This document shows, piece after piece, positions 33,478 through 44,941 of a stretch of DNA of 64,000 nt. The notes under the pieces are model-generated. The model was not told the origin of the DNA. It saw only the letters and a list, made by a program, of their open reading frames with translations, and did not search any database. The translations under genes and the position numbers were made by a program. Each line of letters opens with the position of its first letter. The stretch's first letter is position 1. This DNA is from Streptomyces fagopyri (GTDB lineage Bacteria; Actinomycetota; Actinomycetes; Streptomycetales; Streptomycetaceae). The stretch covers positions 6,882,001 through 6,946,000 of the forward strand of contig NZ_CP045643.1 of the NCBI RefSeq assembly GCF_009498275.1, written 5' to 3'.

Positions 33478-34578
33478 ATGATCGCTCCGCTCCGGTCACT
33501 CCTGACACGGTGGACGGCCTTCGTGCCCGTGGTCGCGGTGGTTTTGCTCGTCCTCACCTGGGGACGGGACCTGCCCGGCGCGATGGTCGCGCTGGTGACC
33601 CTGATCCTCGCCGGGGCGGTGCTGGCGGCCGTCCACCACGCGGAGGTGGTGGCGCACCGGGTCGGCGAACCGTTCGGCTCCCTCGTTCTCGCCGTCGCGG
33701 TCACGATCATCGAGGTGGCCCTGATCGTCACCCTGATGGCTGACGGCGGCGCCAAGAGCTCGACCCTCGCCCGCGACACGGTGTTCGCGGCCGTGATGAT
33801 CACCTGCAACGGCATCGTCGGGGTGTGCCTGCTCGTCGCCTCCCTGCGCCACGGGCTCGCCGTCTTCAACGCCGAGGGCACCGGAGCCGCCCTGGCGACC
33901 GTCGCGACGCTCGCCACACTCAGCCTGGTCTTCCCGACCTTCACCACCAGCAAGCCGGGCCCCGAGTTCTCCACGGCCCAGCTCACCTTCGCCGCGCTCG
34001 CCTCACTCGTCCTGTACGGCCTGTTCGTGGCGACCCAGACCGTGCGGCACCGCGACTACTTCCTGCCGATCACCTGCCAGGGCCAGGTGATCGACGTGGA
34101 CGAGCACGCCCACGCCCCGTCCGCCCGCGACGCGAGGATCAGCCTGGCGCTGCTCGCCCTCGCGCTCGTCGGTGTGGTCGGTCTCGCCAAGGGCGTCTCG
34201 CCCACCATCGAGTCCGGTGTCGAGGCGGCCGGCATGCCGCAGTCCGTGGTGGGCGTGATCATCGCACTGCTGGTACTGCTGCCCGAGACCATCGCCGCGC
34301 TCCGGTCGGCCCGTCGCGACCGCGTGCAGACCAGTCTCAACCTCGCCCTCGGCTCCGCGATGGCCAGCATCGGCCTGACGATCCCCGCGGTCGCGCTCGC
34401 GTCCGTCTGGCTCTCCGGGCCGCTGGTCCTCGGCCTCGGCCCGACCCATATGGTGCTGCTCGTACTCACCGTGGCCGTGAGCTCCCTGACGGTCGTCCCG
34501 GGGCGCGCCACGCCCCTCCAGGGAGGCGTCCACCTGGTGCTGTTCGCCGCCTATCTGGAACTGGCGGTCACTCCTTAG
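33478..34578 (+). CDS. Calcium/proton antiporter (CaCA, ChaA type)
   Basis: A 366-residue cation exchanger with about 11 transmembrane helices. The two alpha-repeats are clear: EPFGSLVLAVAVTIIEVALI near residue 62 and IALLVLLPETIAALRSA near 265, each with the acidic residue of the exchange site. A short His-rich cytoplasmic loop (DEHAHAPSARD) lies between the halves. It would export Ca2+ or Na+ against protons. The ATG has no ribosome site; GACGAT six bases upstream suggests a leaderless mRNA. It follows terC, extending the ion-handling theme. Confidence 0.93.
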   Translation: MIAPLRSLLTRWTAFVPVVAVVLLVLTWGRDLPGAMVALVTLILAGAVLAAVHHAEVVAHRVGEPFGSLVLAVAVTIIEVALIVTLMADGGAKSSTLARDTVFAAVMITCNGIVGVCLLVASLRHGLAVFNAEGTGAALATVATLATLSLVFPTFTTSKPGPEFSTAQLTFAALASLVLYGLFVATQTVRHRDYFLPITCQGQVIDVDEHAHAPSARDARISLALLALALVGVVGLAKGVSPTIESGVEAAGMPQSVVGVIIALLVLLPETIAALRSARRDRVQTSLNLALGSAMASIGLTIPAVALASVWLSGPLVLGLGPTHMVLLVLTVAVSSLTVVPGRATPLQGGVHLVLFAAYLELAVTP

Positions 34579-34914
34579 ACGGCCGACCGTCCGCAGCTCG
34601 GCGACCGACGCCCACGGGACAGCCGGCGACCGGCTGCCGGCACGCACGGGGCGATCCACTCACGGCCGCAGCCGGCGTCCCGTGGTCGCACCCGGCGCCT
34701 CACGGACGTGCTTGGGCGTCTCACGGACGTGCTCGGCGTCCCATGGCCGTACCTGGTGTCCCGCGGTCGGACCTGGCGTCCAGCGGAGGCACGCGGCGGT
34801 CGGGTGGTCGAGGCCCGGCGGTCCGCCCCCGGCGATCCATCCCCGGCACCGGTCCGGCGCTCAGTGACCGGTGTTCATCCCGCCACATTGGGCCGCACGC
34901 CATCGCATCCCGCT
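34579..34914. other. Gene-free interval between convergent genes
   Basis: The 336 bases between the antiporter and the MHS transporter hold a degenerate repeat (CTCACGGACGTGCTTGGGCG / CTCACGGACGTGCTCGGCG at about 34697-34738). I see no credible gene and no strong single terminator. Confidence 0.5.
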
Positions 34915-36216
34915 TCACTCGGTGACGGCCGAGACGGCGAGGCGAGGCACCGGCCGGGTCTCCGGCAGCAGCGCGAAGCACCCCAGACTGACGAGCGCGA
35001 CCCCCGTCAGATACGCGGCCACGCCCCAGGGAACCCGCTCTCCCTCGGCCACCGCCGTCGCCACGATCGGCGTGAGCGCGCCGCCGAGGACACCGCCCAG
35101 GTTGTAGCCCACCGCCGCGCCCGTGCAGCGCACCCGGGGCTCGTACAACTCCGGCAGATACGCGGCGATCACCGCGAACATCGTGATGAAGGCGATCAGG
35201 GCGACCAGGAACCCGAAGAACATCAGCAGCGGTTGGCCGGTCGAGAGGAGGGCGATCATCGGGAACATCCACAGCGCGGCGCCCGCGCACCCCGCCAGGC
35301 ACAGCGGCCGCCGCCCGTAACGGTCGCCGAGCAGCGCGACCACGGGCGTCAGGCAGCCCTTCACCACCACGGCGGCCATGATGCAGGCCAGCATGACGGT
35401 ACGGCTCACACCGAGCCGTTCGACACCGTAGGCGAGCGCCCAGGTCGTCACCGCGTAGAAGACCGCGTAACCGACCGCGAGGCCGCCGGCCGTCAGCAGC
35501 ACCAGCCGCCAGTGGTGGCGCACCACCTCGAGGATCGGCGCGCGCGAGTGGTCCCGCACCTCCAGGAACCGCGGACTCTCCGGGAGCGAGCCGCGCAGCC
35601 ACAGCCCCGCCGCCGCGAGCACGCCCGAGGCCCAGAACGGCACCCGCCACCCCCACTCGGCGAACTGCGCGTCGGACAGCGCCGCCGACAGCACCAGCAT
35701 GACGCCGTTGGCCAGCACGAACCCGAGCGAAGGACCCATCTGCGGGAAGCTCGACCACAGCCCCCGGCGCTCGGCGGGCGCGTGCTCGGCGGTCAGCAGG
35801 ACCGCACCGCCCCACTCCCCGCCGAGTCCGAGCCCCTGCAGGAACCGCAGCACGAGCAGGAGTACGGGAGCGGCCGCGCCGAGGGTGTCGTACGCCGGTA
35901 CGCAGCCGACCGCGACCGTGGCCGCGCCGGTCAGCAGCAGGGAGGCGACGAGCACCGGGCGACGCCCGCGCCGGTCCCCGATGTGCCCGAAGAGCACCGA
36001 GCCGAGAGGGCGGGCGACGAACCCGACGCCGAACGTCGCGAAGGCCGCGAGCGTCCCCGCCAGCGGCGAGAAGGTGGGGAAGAACAGCGGCCCGAGGACG
36101 AGCGCGGCAGCGGTTCCGTAGACGAAGAAGTCGTAGAACTCGATGGCCGTCCCGACGAGCGAGGCGGCCGCGAGCCGGAGCATGGAGGGCGCCCTCACGG
36201 AGCGTACGTCGTGCAT
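34915..36216 (-). CDS. MFS transporter, metabolite:H+ symporter (MHS) family
   Basis: A 433-residue, 12-helix transporter of the MHS branch (proline/betaine, shikimate, alpha-ketoglutarate type). Signatures are VGTAIEFYDFFVYGTAAALVLG, the loop motif GHIGDRRGRRPVL, and RFLQGLGLGGEWGGAVLLTAEHAP (as separate motifs), and GDRYGRRPLCLAG in the second half. ATG at 36216. Substrate unknown; proton-coupled import of a small organic acid is most likely. Monocistronic, convergent with the antiporter gene. Confidence 0.93.
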   Translation of the reverse strand: MHDVRSVRAPSMLRLAAASLVGTAIEFYDFFVYGTAAALVLGPLFFPTFSPLAGTLAAFATFGVGFVARPLGSVLFGHIGDRRGRRPVLVASLLLTGAATVAVGCVPAYDTLGAAAPVLLLVLRFLQGLGLGGEWGGAVLLTAEHAPAERRGLWSSFPQMGPSLGFVLANGVMLVLSAALSDAQFAEWGWRVPFWASGVLAAAGLWLRGSLPESPRFLEVRDHSRAPILEVVRHHWRLVLLTAGGLAVGYAVFYAVTTWALAYGVERLGVSRTVMLACIMAAVVVKGCLTPVVALLGDRYGRRPLCLAGCAGAALWMFPMIALLSTGQPLLMFFGFLVALIAFITMFAVIAAYLPELYEPRVRCTGAAVGYNLGGVLGGALTPIVATAVAEGERVPWGVAAYLTGVALVSLGCFALLPETRPVPRLAVSAVTE

Positions 36217-36308
36217 GCCGCGTCAACTACCCACGGTGACCATCAGTTACGGGGGGCGTGCGGGAGCGCAGGGTGCGCCAGCAGGTGACGGTGATGCGCC
36301 GGGCGGAT

Positions 36309-36420
36309 CCGTCGACACGGCTCGCTCCCCGGGGCCGTCGGCACGGCTCGCTCCCCGGGTCCGTCGGCACGGCGCGCTCCCCGGCCGGGCCCGTCGTCAC
36401 AGCTCGTTCCCCGGCAGGGC
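36309..36420 (+). repeat. Tandem repeat of 26-30 bp, four copies
   Basis: Units beginning CCGTCG(A/G)CACGGCTCGCT occupy 36309-36334, 36335-36360, 36361-36390 and 36391-36420; the last two have a four-base insertion (CCGG/CAGG type). They lie in the 390-base divergent gap between the MHS transporter and aroQ, which contains no other gene. Confidence 0.8.
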
Positions 36421-36606
36421 ATTGCCGGCAGGGGATGACCGGTCGGGGATCGTCGTGTCCCGGATGCGCGTCGGGGGCGACGGTGCGGTCGGGAGCCCGG
36501 CCGCGAGGTGACGTACGGACGGTCACGGAAGCGTCGCACCGTGATAGACCGGGGACCGAGCAGCGGTCCTGGAAGGGCCGGCAGACCTGGAAGGACCGGA
36601 GGAACC

Positions 36607-37080
36607 GTGCCCCGCACCCTCGCCACCGCCCCGATCATGATTCTCAACGGGCCCAATCTGAACCTCCTCGGGCAGCGGCAGCCGGAGATCTACGGTTCCG
36701 ACACGCTCGCCGACGTCGAGGCCCTGTGCGCCAAGGCGGCGGCCGCGCACGGCGGCACGGTGGACTTCCGTCAGTCCAACCACGAGGGCGAACTGGTCGA
36801 CTGGATCCACGAGGCGCGCCGCGACCACGCCGGGATCGTGATCAACCCGGCCGCCTACTCACACACCTCCGTCGCGATCCTGGACGCTCTCAACACCTGT
36901 GACGGTCTGCCGGTGGTGGAGGTCCACATCTCCAACATCCATCAGCGCGAGCAGTTCAGGCACCACTCGTACGTCTCGCTGCGGGCCGACGGGGTCATCG
37001 CCGGCTGCGGCGTGCAGGGCTACGCGTTCGCGGTGGAGCGGGTCGCGGCGCTGGCCGGAACGGGGAAGGCGGAGGTCTGA
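36607..37080 (+). CDS. aroQ: 3-dehydroquinate dehydratase, type II
   Basis: A 157-residue enzyme of the shikimate pathway (3-dehydroquinate to 3-dehydroshikimate), dodecameric in this family. The active-site stretches are intact: [16 protein letters not shown] with the catalytic Tyr, [29 protein letters not shown] and [18 protein letters not shown] (separate motifs). GTG 36607 has GGAGG four bases upstream; ATG 36637 would remove ten non-conserved residues. Convergent with the ABC uptake operon (16-base gap). Confidence 0.96.
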   Translation: MPRTLATAPIMILNGPNLNLLGQRQPEIYGSDTLADVEALCAKAAAAHGGTVDFRQSNHEGELVDWIHEARRDHAGIVINPAAYSHTSVAILDALNTCDGLPVVEVHISNIHQREQFRHHSYVSLRADGVIAGCGVQGYAFAVERVAALAGTGKAEV

Positions 37081-37096
37081 CGGGCGGGGGCGCGGT

Positions 37097-37849
37097 TCAG
37101 AGCCGTCCCGCCTCCATGATCCGGCGCAGGAACCGCCGGGTGCGTTCCTCGCGCGGGTTCCCGAAGACCTCCTGGGCGGTGCCGCGTTCGAGGACCACAC
37201 CACCGTCCAGGAAGCACACCTGGTCGGCCACCTCGCGGGCGAAGCCCATCTCATGGGTGGCCAGCACCATGGTCATGCCCTCGTCCTTCAGGTCCCGGAC
37301 GACGGCCAGGACCTCGCCCACGAGCTCCGGGTCGAGGGCGGCGGTGATCTCGTCGAGCAGCAGCAGCCGGGGACGTACGGCCAACGCGCGGACGATCGCG
37401 ACCCGTTGCTGCTGGCCGCCGCTGAGCCGGTCGGGGTACTCGCCGGCCTTGGCGCCGAGGCCGAGCCGGTCGAGCAGTTCCCTGGCGTCCGCCTCCGCCT
37501 CGGCGCGGCCGGTGCCGTGGACGCGGCGCGGGGCGAGCGTGACGTTCTCCAGGACCGTCATGTGCGGAAAGAGGTTGTACGACTGGAAGACCACGCCGAT
37601 GCGACGGCGTACGGCGTCCTGGTCGGCCCGCGGATGGGTGATCTCCTCGTCGTCGAGCCAGATCGCGCCATCGTCGATCTCCTCCAGGAGGTTCGCGCAG
37701 CGCAGCAGGGTCGACTTGCCCGAGCCGGAGGCGCCGATCAGCGCGGTCACCGTGTGCGGGGCGACGTCCAGGTCGACGTCCCGCAGCACCACCGTCTCCC
37801 CGAAGGTCTTGCGGACGGACCCCATGCGCAGCACCGGAGCGTCGGTCAT
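37097..37849 (-). CDS. Polar amino-acid ABC transporter, ATP-binding protein
   Basis: A 250-residue ATPase of the GlnQ/HisP type that powers import. Walker A is GASGSGKST (39-46), signature LSGGQQQRVAIVRALA, Walker B LLLLDEITAALDPELV and the switch His in ATHEMGFA. The Walker B proline is replaced (DEI instead of DEP). Its ATG overlaps the permease stop by four bases (ATGA), so it is translated after it. Third gene of the operon binding protein-permease-ATPase. Confidence 0.95.
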   Translation of the reverse strand: MTDAPVLRMGSVRKTFGETVVLRDVDLDVAPHTVTALIGASGSGKSTLLRCANLLEEIDDGAIWLDDEEITHPRADQDAVRRRIGVVFQSYNLFPHMTVLENVTLAPRRVHGTGRAEAEADARELLDRLGLGAKAGEYPDRLSGGQQQRVAIVRALAVRPRLLLLDEITAALDPELVGEVLAVVRDLKDEGMTMVLATHEMGFAREVADQVCFLDGGVVLERGTAQEVFGNPREERTRRFLRRIMEAGRL

Positions 37850-38784
37850 ATGGTCCCTCCCTGTGCCCGCTGACGGTCCATCCGGGCCGTGACCCAGTCC
37901 GTGAAGCGGGTCATCGGGATGGTCAGTGCGACGAAGACCAGTCCCGCGACGATGTACGGCGTGTAGTTGAGACTGCGGCCCACGATGATGTCCGCGGCGC
38001 GCACCGCGTCGACCGCGCCCCCGATCGACACGAGCCCGGTGTCCTTCTGGAGGGACACCAGGTCGTTGAGGAGCGGCGGCACCTGGCGGCGTACGGCCTG
38101 GGGGAGGACCACGTACCGCAGGGTCTGCCGGTGGGTGAGACCGAGCGCGCGGGCCGCCGCGCGCTGCGAGGGGTGGATGGACTCGATGCCGGCCCGGAAC
38201 ACCTCGGCGACGTAGGCGGAGTACGTCAGGGTGAGCGCCGTGCCGCCGAGCAGCACCGGGTCCACGGTGACACCCTGCAGCCGCAGCGCGGGGACGCCCA
38301 GGACCACGATCATCAGGTTGATGATCAGCGGGAGCCCGCGGAAGAAGTCGGTGTACGCGGCGGCGAGCGCGCGCACCGGGAAGAACACCGGACCGCGCAG
38401 GGTGCGGGCGACGGCGATCAGCATGCCCAGGACGAGGACGGCGGCACCACAGACCAGCAGCAGCCGGACGTTGAGCCAGAGCCCCTCGATGACCTTGGGG
38501 AACGCCTCGCGCGCGTACCGGCCGTCGAAGAACGTCTCCTTGGTGCGCTGCCAGCCGGGCGCGCTGACGACGACGAGCCAGAGGGCGGCGCCGGTCACCA
38601 GGGTGGAGAGCGCGGCGATCGCCGTCGCACGGCGGGCACGGGCACGCCTGTAGCGCTCCCGTTCGATGCGCCGCGGCGACGGAACGTACGCCCCGGACGG
38701 GTCACCCCCGCCGGAGTGCTCTCCCGGGTCCCGCCCCGGGTCCTTTCCCGGATCCTCTCCCGGTTCCTCCTTCGTGACGGTCAC
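37846..38784 (-). CDS. Polar amino-acid ABC transporter, permease
   Basis: A 312-residue His/Glu/Gln/Arg/opine-family permease. A charged N-terminal arm (EDPGKDPGRDPGEHSGGG-like, residues 5-30) precedes five or six transmembrane helices. The EAA loop that docks the ATPase is visible as RAAARALGLTHRQTLRYVVLPQA. GTG 38784 overlaps the binding-protein stop by four bases (GTGA), which fixes the start. A single permease gene implies a homodimer. Confidence 0.93.
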   Translation of the reverse strand: MTVTKEEPGEDPGKDPGRDPGEHSGGGDPSGAYVPSPRRIERERYRRARARRATAIAALSTLVTGAALWLVVVSAPGWQRTKETFFDGRYAREAFPKVIEGLWLNVRLLLVCGAAVLVLGMLIAVARTLRGPVFFPVRALAAAYTDFFRGLPLIINLMIVVLGVPALRLQGVTVDPVLLGGTALTLTYSAYVAEVFRAGIESIHPSQRAAARALGLTHRQTLRYVVLPQAVRRQVPPLLNDLVSLQKDTGLVSIGGAVDAVRAADIIVGRSLNYTPYIVAGLVFVALTIPMTRFTDWVTARMDRQRAQGGTI

Positions 38785-39665
38785 TTGAGCACCGGGGCGT
38801 CGACGGCCTCGGACAGCCACCGCTTCTCGATCGAGGCGAGCGTGCCGTCCGCGCGCAGGGCGTCCACGGCCTTCGTCACGCACGAGGTGAGCGCGCTGCC
38901 CTTGTCGAGGACGAGTCCGAACCGCTCGGGCGTGCCACCGGTGTTCTCGAACTGCCCGACGATCTTCGCGTCCGTCACCTCGGCCGCGGTGATGTAGAAG
39001 GCGGTCGGCAGATCGACCACGATCGCGTCTACCTGACCGTTCTTCAGCGCCGATTTCGCCTGGTCGTTCTTGGCGTACGCGGCCGGCTGCCGGTCCGGCT
39101 TCAGCACGTCGTCGATGTAGTTCAGGCTGGTGGTGCCGACCTGGGCGCCGAGTCTCACGCCTTTGAGGTCCGCGAGGCTCTTCGCGCCCGCGGCCTTGGA
39201 GCCCTTGAGCGCGATGACGGCCTGGCGGACGTCGTAGTACCCGGACGAGAAGTCCACGGCCTGCTCGCGCTCGGCACTGATGGACACCTGGTTGATGTCG
39301 AAGGCGAAGGTCTTCTCGCCGGGCGCGAAGGCCTTGTTGAACGGGACGGTCTGCCAGACGACCTTCGACCTGTCGTAGCCGAGCTGTCTCGCCACGGCGT
39401 AGGCGACCGCCGACTCGAAGCCCTTGCCGTTGGCGGGTTTGTCGTCCTTGAACCACGGTTCGTACGCGGGTTCGTCGGTCGCGACCGTCAGCCGGCCGGA
39501 CGTCCGGGTGCCCAACGCACCCTTCGCGCAGGCCTCCCCGGTCTTCCCGGAAGCCTTGTCGGAGGCCTTGTCCTCCGGCTGCGGGGCACAGCCCACGGCG
39601 ACGGCGAGCAGGGCGACGGTGGCGGTGGACGCGGCGCGGCGCAGGGCGCGTTGGGCGAGGGACAT
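38781..39665 (-). CDS. Amino-acid ABC transporter, substrate-binding lipoprotein
   Basis: A 294-residue extracytoplasmic binding protein of the polar-amino-acid family. The signal peptide ends with the lipobox AVGC (C26), so it is membrane-anchored. The binding fold begins at LTVATDEPAYEPWF, with GKGFESAVAYAVARQLGY and VGTTSLNYIDD typical. Upstream ATGs at 39689 and 39724 are open alternatives; 39665 gives the best signal peptide. First gene of the three-gene operon with overlapping stops and starts. Confidence 0.92.
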   Translation of the reverse strand: MSLAQRALRRAASTATVALLAVAVGCAPQPEDKASDKASGKTGEACAKGALGTRTSGRLTVATDEPAYEPWFKDDKPANGKGFESAVAYAVARQLGYDRSKVVWQTVPFNKAFAPGEKTFAFDINQVSISAEREQAVDFSSGYYDVRQAVIALKGSKAAGAKSLADLKGVRLGAQVGTTSLNYIDDVLKPDRQPAAYAKNDQAKSALKNGQVDAIVVDLPTAFYITAAEVTDAKIVGQFENTGGTPERFGLVLDKGSALTSCVTKAVDALRADGTLASIEKRWLSEAVDAPVLK

Positions 39666-39754
39666 GGCGGGAGAGTGGCAGTGCGCCATGCCGTCTGTCG
39701 AGGTCACGTCGGCAATTGTCCGCATGGTGGGAACGCGTGTTGCAGTCCTGTGAA

Positions 39755-39839
39755 CGCTCGGCGGCAAACCCGGCCGAGCGGTCGGCCGTAGGCTTCGCCG
39801 GGGCCGCCGGCCGAGGACGGGATCGAAGGCCGGCGGCCC
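39755..39839. terminator. Two hairpins between the hydrolase gene and the amino-acid uptake operon
   Basis: CGCTCGGC/GCCGAGCG (39755-39762, 39773-39780) and a perfect 12-bp pair GGGCCGCCGGCC (39801-39812) / GGCCGGCGGCCC (39828-39839) lie in the 340-base gap 39666-40005. They probably end transcription of the upstream minus-strand hydrolase gene. I see no gene in the gap; the uptake-operon promoter should lie near 39680-39760. Confidence 0.6.
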
Positions 39840-40005
39840 GTTCCACACCAGGAGCCGTCATCCTGTGCGGGGCGTGTTCAAGTGGACTGCACCACCGCGC
39901 GCGCCGGGAGCGCGCGCGGGGCACCGGCGTGTGCGTCCGATTCACGCGGGGCGCGCGCTCGGCGGCCTCACGCCCCGGGCCGGGGTTCCGCCCGGCGGAT
40001 CGCGA

Positions 40006-40662
40006 TCACCAGCCGCGTGCGTGCCATTCGGGCAGGTGCGGCCGCTCGGCGCCCAGGGTCGTGTCGTTGCCGTGCCCCGGGTAGACCCAGGTCTCGTCCG
40101 GAAGCGGGCCGAAGATCTTCGTCTCCACGTCGTGGATGAGGCTGGCGAACGCCTTCGCGTCCTTGCGTGTGTTGCCCACACCGCCGGGGAACAGGCAGTC
40201 CCCGGTGAAGACATGGGGGTGTCCGTGCGGGTCGTCGTAGACGAGGGCGATCGAGCCCGGGGTGTGTCCCACCAGGTGGCGCGCGGTGAGTTCCACACGC
40301 CCCACCCGGATCGTGTCGCCGTCGCCGACGAGCACGTCGGTGGGCACCGGGATGCCTTCCGCGTCGTCCCGGCCGGCGTACGTACGGGCGCCGGTGGCCG
40401 ACACGACCTCGTCGAGCGCCTGCCAGTGGTCGCCGTGCCTGTGGGTGGTGACGACGGAGGCGATGCCGTCGTCGCCGATCAGCGTGAGCAGCGTCGAGGC
40501 GTCGTTGGCGGCGTCGATCAGCAGCTGTTCGTCGGTGGCCCGACAGCGCAGCAGATAGGCGTTGTTGTCCATCGGGCCGACCGCGACCTTGGAGATCATC
40601 AGGTTCTGCAGCTCGTGCACTTCGGCGGGTCCGCCGACCTTCACCGCTCCGCTGTACGTCAT
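40006..40662 (-). CDS. Metallo-beta-lactamase-fold hydrolase (glyoxalase II-like)
   Basis: A 218-residue MBL-fold protein. The metal motif HRHGDH occupies residues 74-79; the further ligands are in HLVGHTPGSI, FTGDCLF and YPGHGNDTTLG. The pattern is that of glyoxalase II-like thioester hydrolases. In mycothiol-using actinobacteria the substrate may be a mycothiol conjugate, which fits its neighbour, the MDMPI-family gene, 46 bases upstream. TAGGCT seven bases before the ATG indicates its own leaderless promoter. Confidence 0.93.
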   Translation of the reverse strand: MTYSGAVKVGGPAEVHELQNLMISKVAVGPMDNNAYLLRCRATDEQLLIDAANDASTLLTLIGDDGIASVVTTHRHGDHWQALDEVVSATGARTYAGRDDAEGIPVPTDVLVGDGDTIRVGRVELTARHLVGHTPGSIALVYDDPHGHPHVFTGDCLFPGGVGNTRKDAKAFASLIHDVETKIFGPLPDETWVYPGHGNDTTLGAERPHLPEWHARGW

Positions 40663-40708
40663 GTCGGTCAGCCTATAGCGGGGGAGCGGGCCCGAGGTCC
40701 GTCCCGGC

Positions 40709-41398
40709 CTACAGGGAGGGGAGCGTCGGCAGCGTTCCGCCCTCGACCCGCAGCGCGGATCCGTCGCGGCGTCCGGAGAGCCAGCCGAGCAGGTCGGCGG
40801 CCGGACCACGCACGGAGACCGGGCCGCCCACGGCGCCGCCGCCGGTCGTCCAGACCTGTCCGTCGTCGGTGGCCAGCCCCGTCGACGGCACGTCCTCGTG
40901 GCCGCCGAACCGCTCCGCGAGGAAGTGGGTCTCGCGCGTCACGAACTCCGTCGGCAGATCCTCCAGGTCGTACCCGATCCCGAGGTCGACATGGTGCAGC
41001 GCGACCTCGACCCACCGCCGGAACGGCACCCGGGCCGCGGTGTCGGTGACCCCGTTGCGCAGCTCCACCGTGCGTGACCAGTCCGCGGGCGCGGCCCCGG
41101 CCTCCTGGAAGCGCGCCGAGCTCTCGCGGAGGTCGGCGAGCTGGACGGCCAGGGGGCGCGGGGCGTCCCGTTCGATGTCGGAGTCCCGGGCGTCCCCGGA
41201 GACGTACATGGGGCGTCCGTCGAGGACGTTCACCAGTGCGTCCGCGTTGCGGGCGAGGTGGGCGAGCACGTGGCCACGGTTCCAGCCGGGCAACCGTGAC
41301 GGCTCGGACACGGAAGCGTTGTCCAGTTCGGTGGCTGCGCGGAGCAGTCGTTCGGTCGCGTCACGTACAGACGCCAGGTCGCGCACATGATCCATCAT
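40709..41398 (-). CDS. Maleylpyruvate isomerase family (mycothiol-dependent) enzyme
   Basis: A 229-residue DinB/MDMPI-fold protein. The N-terminal domain has the hallmark RLPGWNRGHVLAHLARNADAL and the His of VEVALHHVDLGIGYD, which should bind a divalent metal with mycothiol. The C-terminal domain contains the usual VRGPAADLLGWLSGR. Reactions in the family are mycothiol S-transferase or isomerase; the substrate is unknown. TAGGGT lies seven bases upstream of the first ATG (leaderless). Divergent from uvrA. Confidence 0.92.
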   Translation of the reverse strand: MMDHVRDLASVRDATERLLRAATELDNASVSEPSRLPGWNRGHVLAHLARNADALVNVLDGRPMYVSGDARDSDIERDAPRPLAVQLADLRESSARFQEAGAAPADWSRTVELRNGVTDTAARVPFRRWVEVALHHVDLGIGYDLEDLPTEFVTRETHFLAERFGGHEDVPSTGLATDDGQVWTTGGGAVGGPVSVRGPAADLLGWLSGRRDGSALRVEGGTLPTLPSL

Positions 41399-41456
41399 GT
41401 GGCCGACCCTAGCCCCGCCACACGTTCGGGTGAAGGTGGTCGGCCGACCCCGTAAA

Positions 41457-41476
41457 TCGAATGCACGTGCTATAAG
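41457..41476 (+). promoter_or_regulatory. uvrA promoter with a degenerate LexA-like box
   Basis: TATAAG at 41471-41476 is a good -10. It overlaps TCGAAT-GCAC-GTGCTA (41457-41472), which matches the actinobacterial SOS box TCGAAC-N4-GTTCGA at nine of twelve fixed positions. The match is too weak to be sure of LexA binding. Confidence 0.4.
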
Positions 41477-41620
41477 CTCGGGTGTGGCGTCGGGCATGCT
41501 GGAGGGTCCGGGATTGTTGTGAACCGGAGAAAGCAACCGGCGCTGTCAGTGGCTCCCCCTAGTCTGAAAGTGACGGGGGCCCCGCCCCTGTCACTTCTCT
41601 CAAGAAAGGTGCGGACCGGC

Positions 41621-44692
<3,072 letters not shown>

Positions 44693-44711
44693 CACGTCGG
44701 CAGGAGACGGT

Positions 44712-44736
44712 GCCCCGCGGGAACTCCCCGCGGGGC
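44712..44736 (+). terminator. uvrA terminator
   Basis: A perfect 10-bp stem GCCCCGCGGG (44712-44721) / CCCGCGGGGC (44727-44736) with a five-base loop, 20 bases after the uvrA stop, followed by CGCATTTCT. Confidence 0.85.
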
Positions 44737-44748
44737 TCGCGCATTTCT

Positions 44749-44794
44749 CCGCCGTCCGCCGTCCGCCGTCCGCCGTCCGCCGTCCGCCGTCCGC
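44749..44794 (+). repeat. 7-bp microsatellite (CCGCCGT)n
   Basis: More than six copies of a heptamer CCGCCGT/GTCCGCC follow the uvrA terminator. A seven-base period cannot be coding. The rest of 44693-44941 holds no gene. Confidence 0.85.
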
Positions 44795-44941
44795 CCGGTC
44801 CACGGTCACCGAGTGGTCACCGCTCGGGGCCCGGACCCGCGCGACGGGCGCGGGCCGGACGCGGGTCGCCGCGGACGTTTCCGCCGACCAGGTTGGTGCT
44901 CTGCCGACCAGGTCGGTTCCGGAGGGGACCTGGCGAGGATT

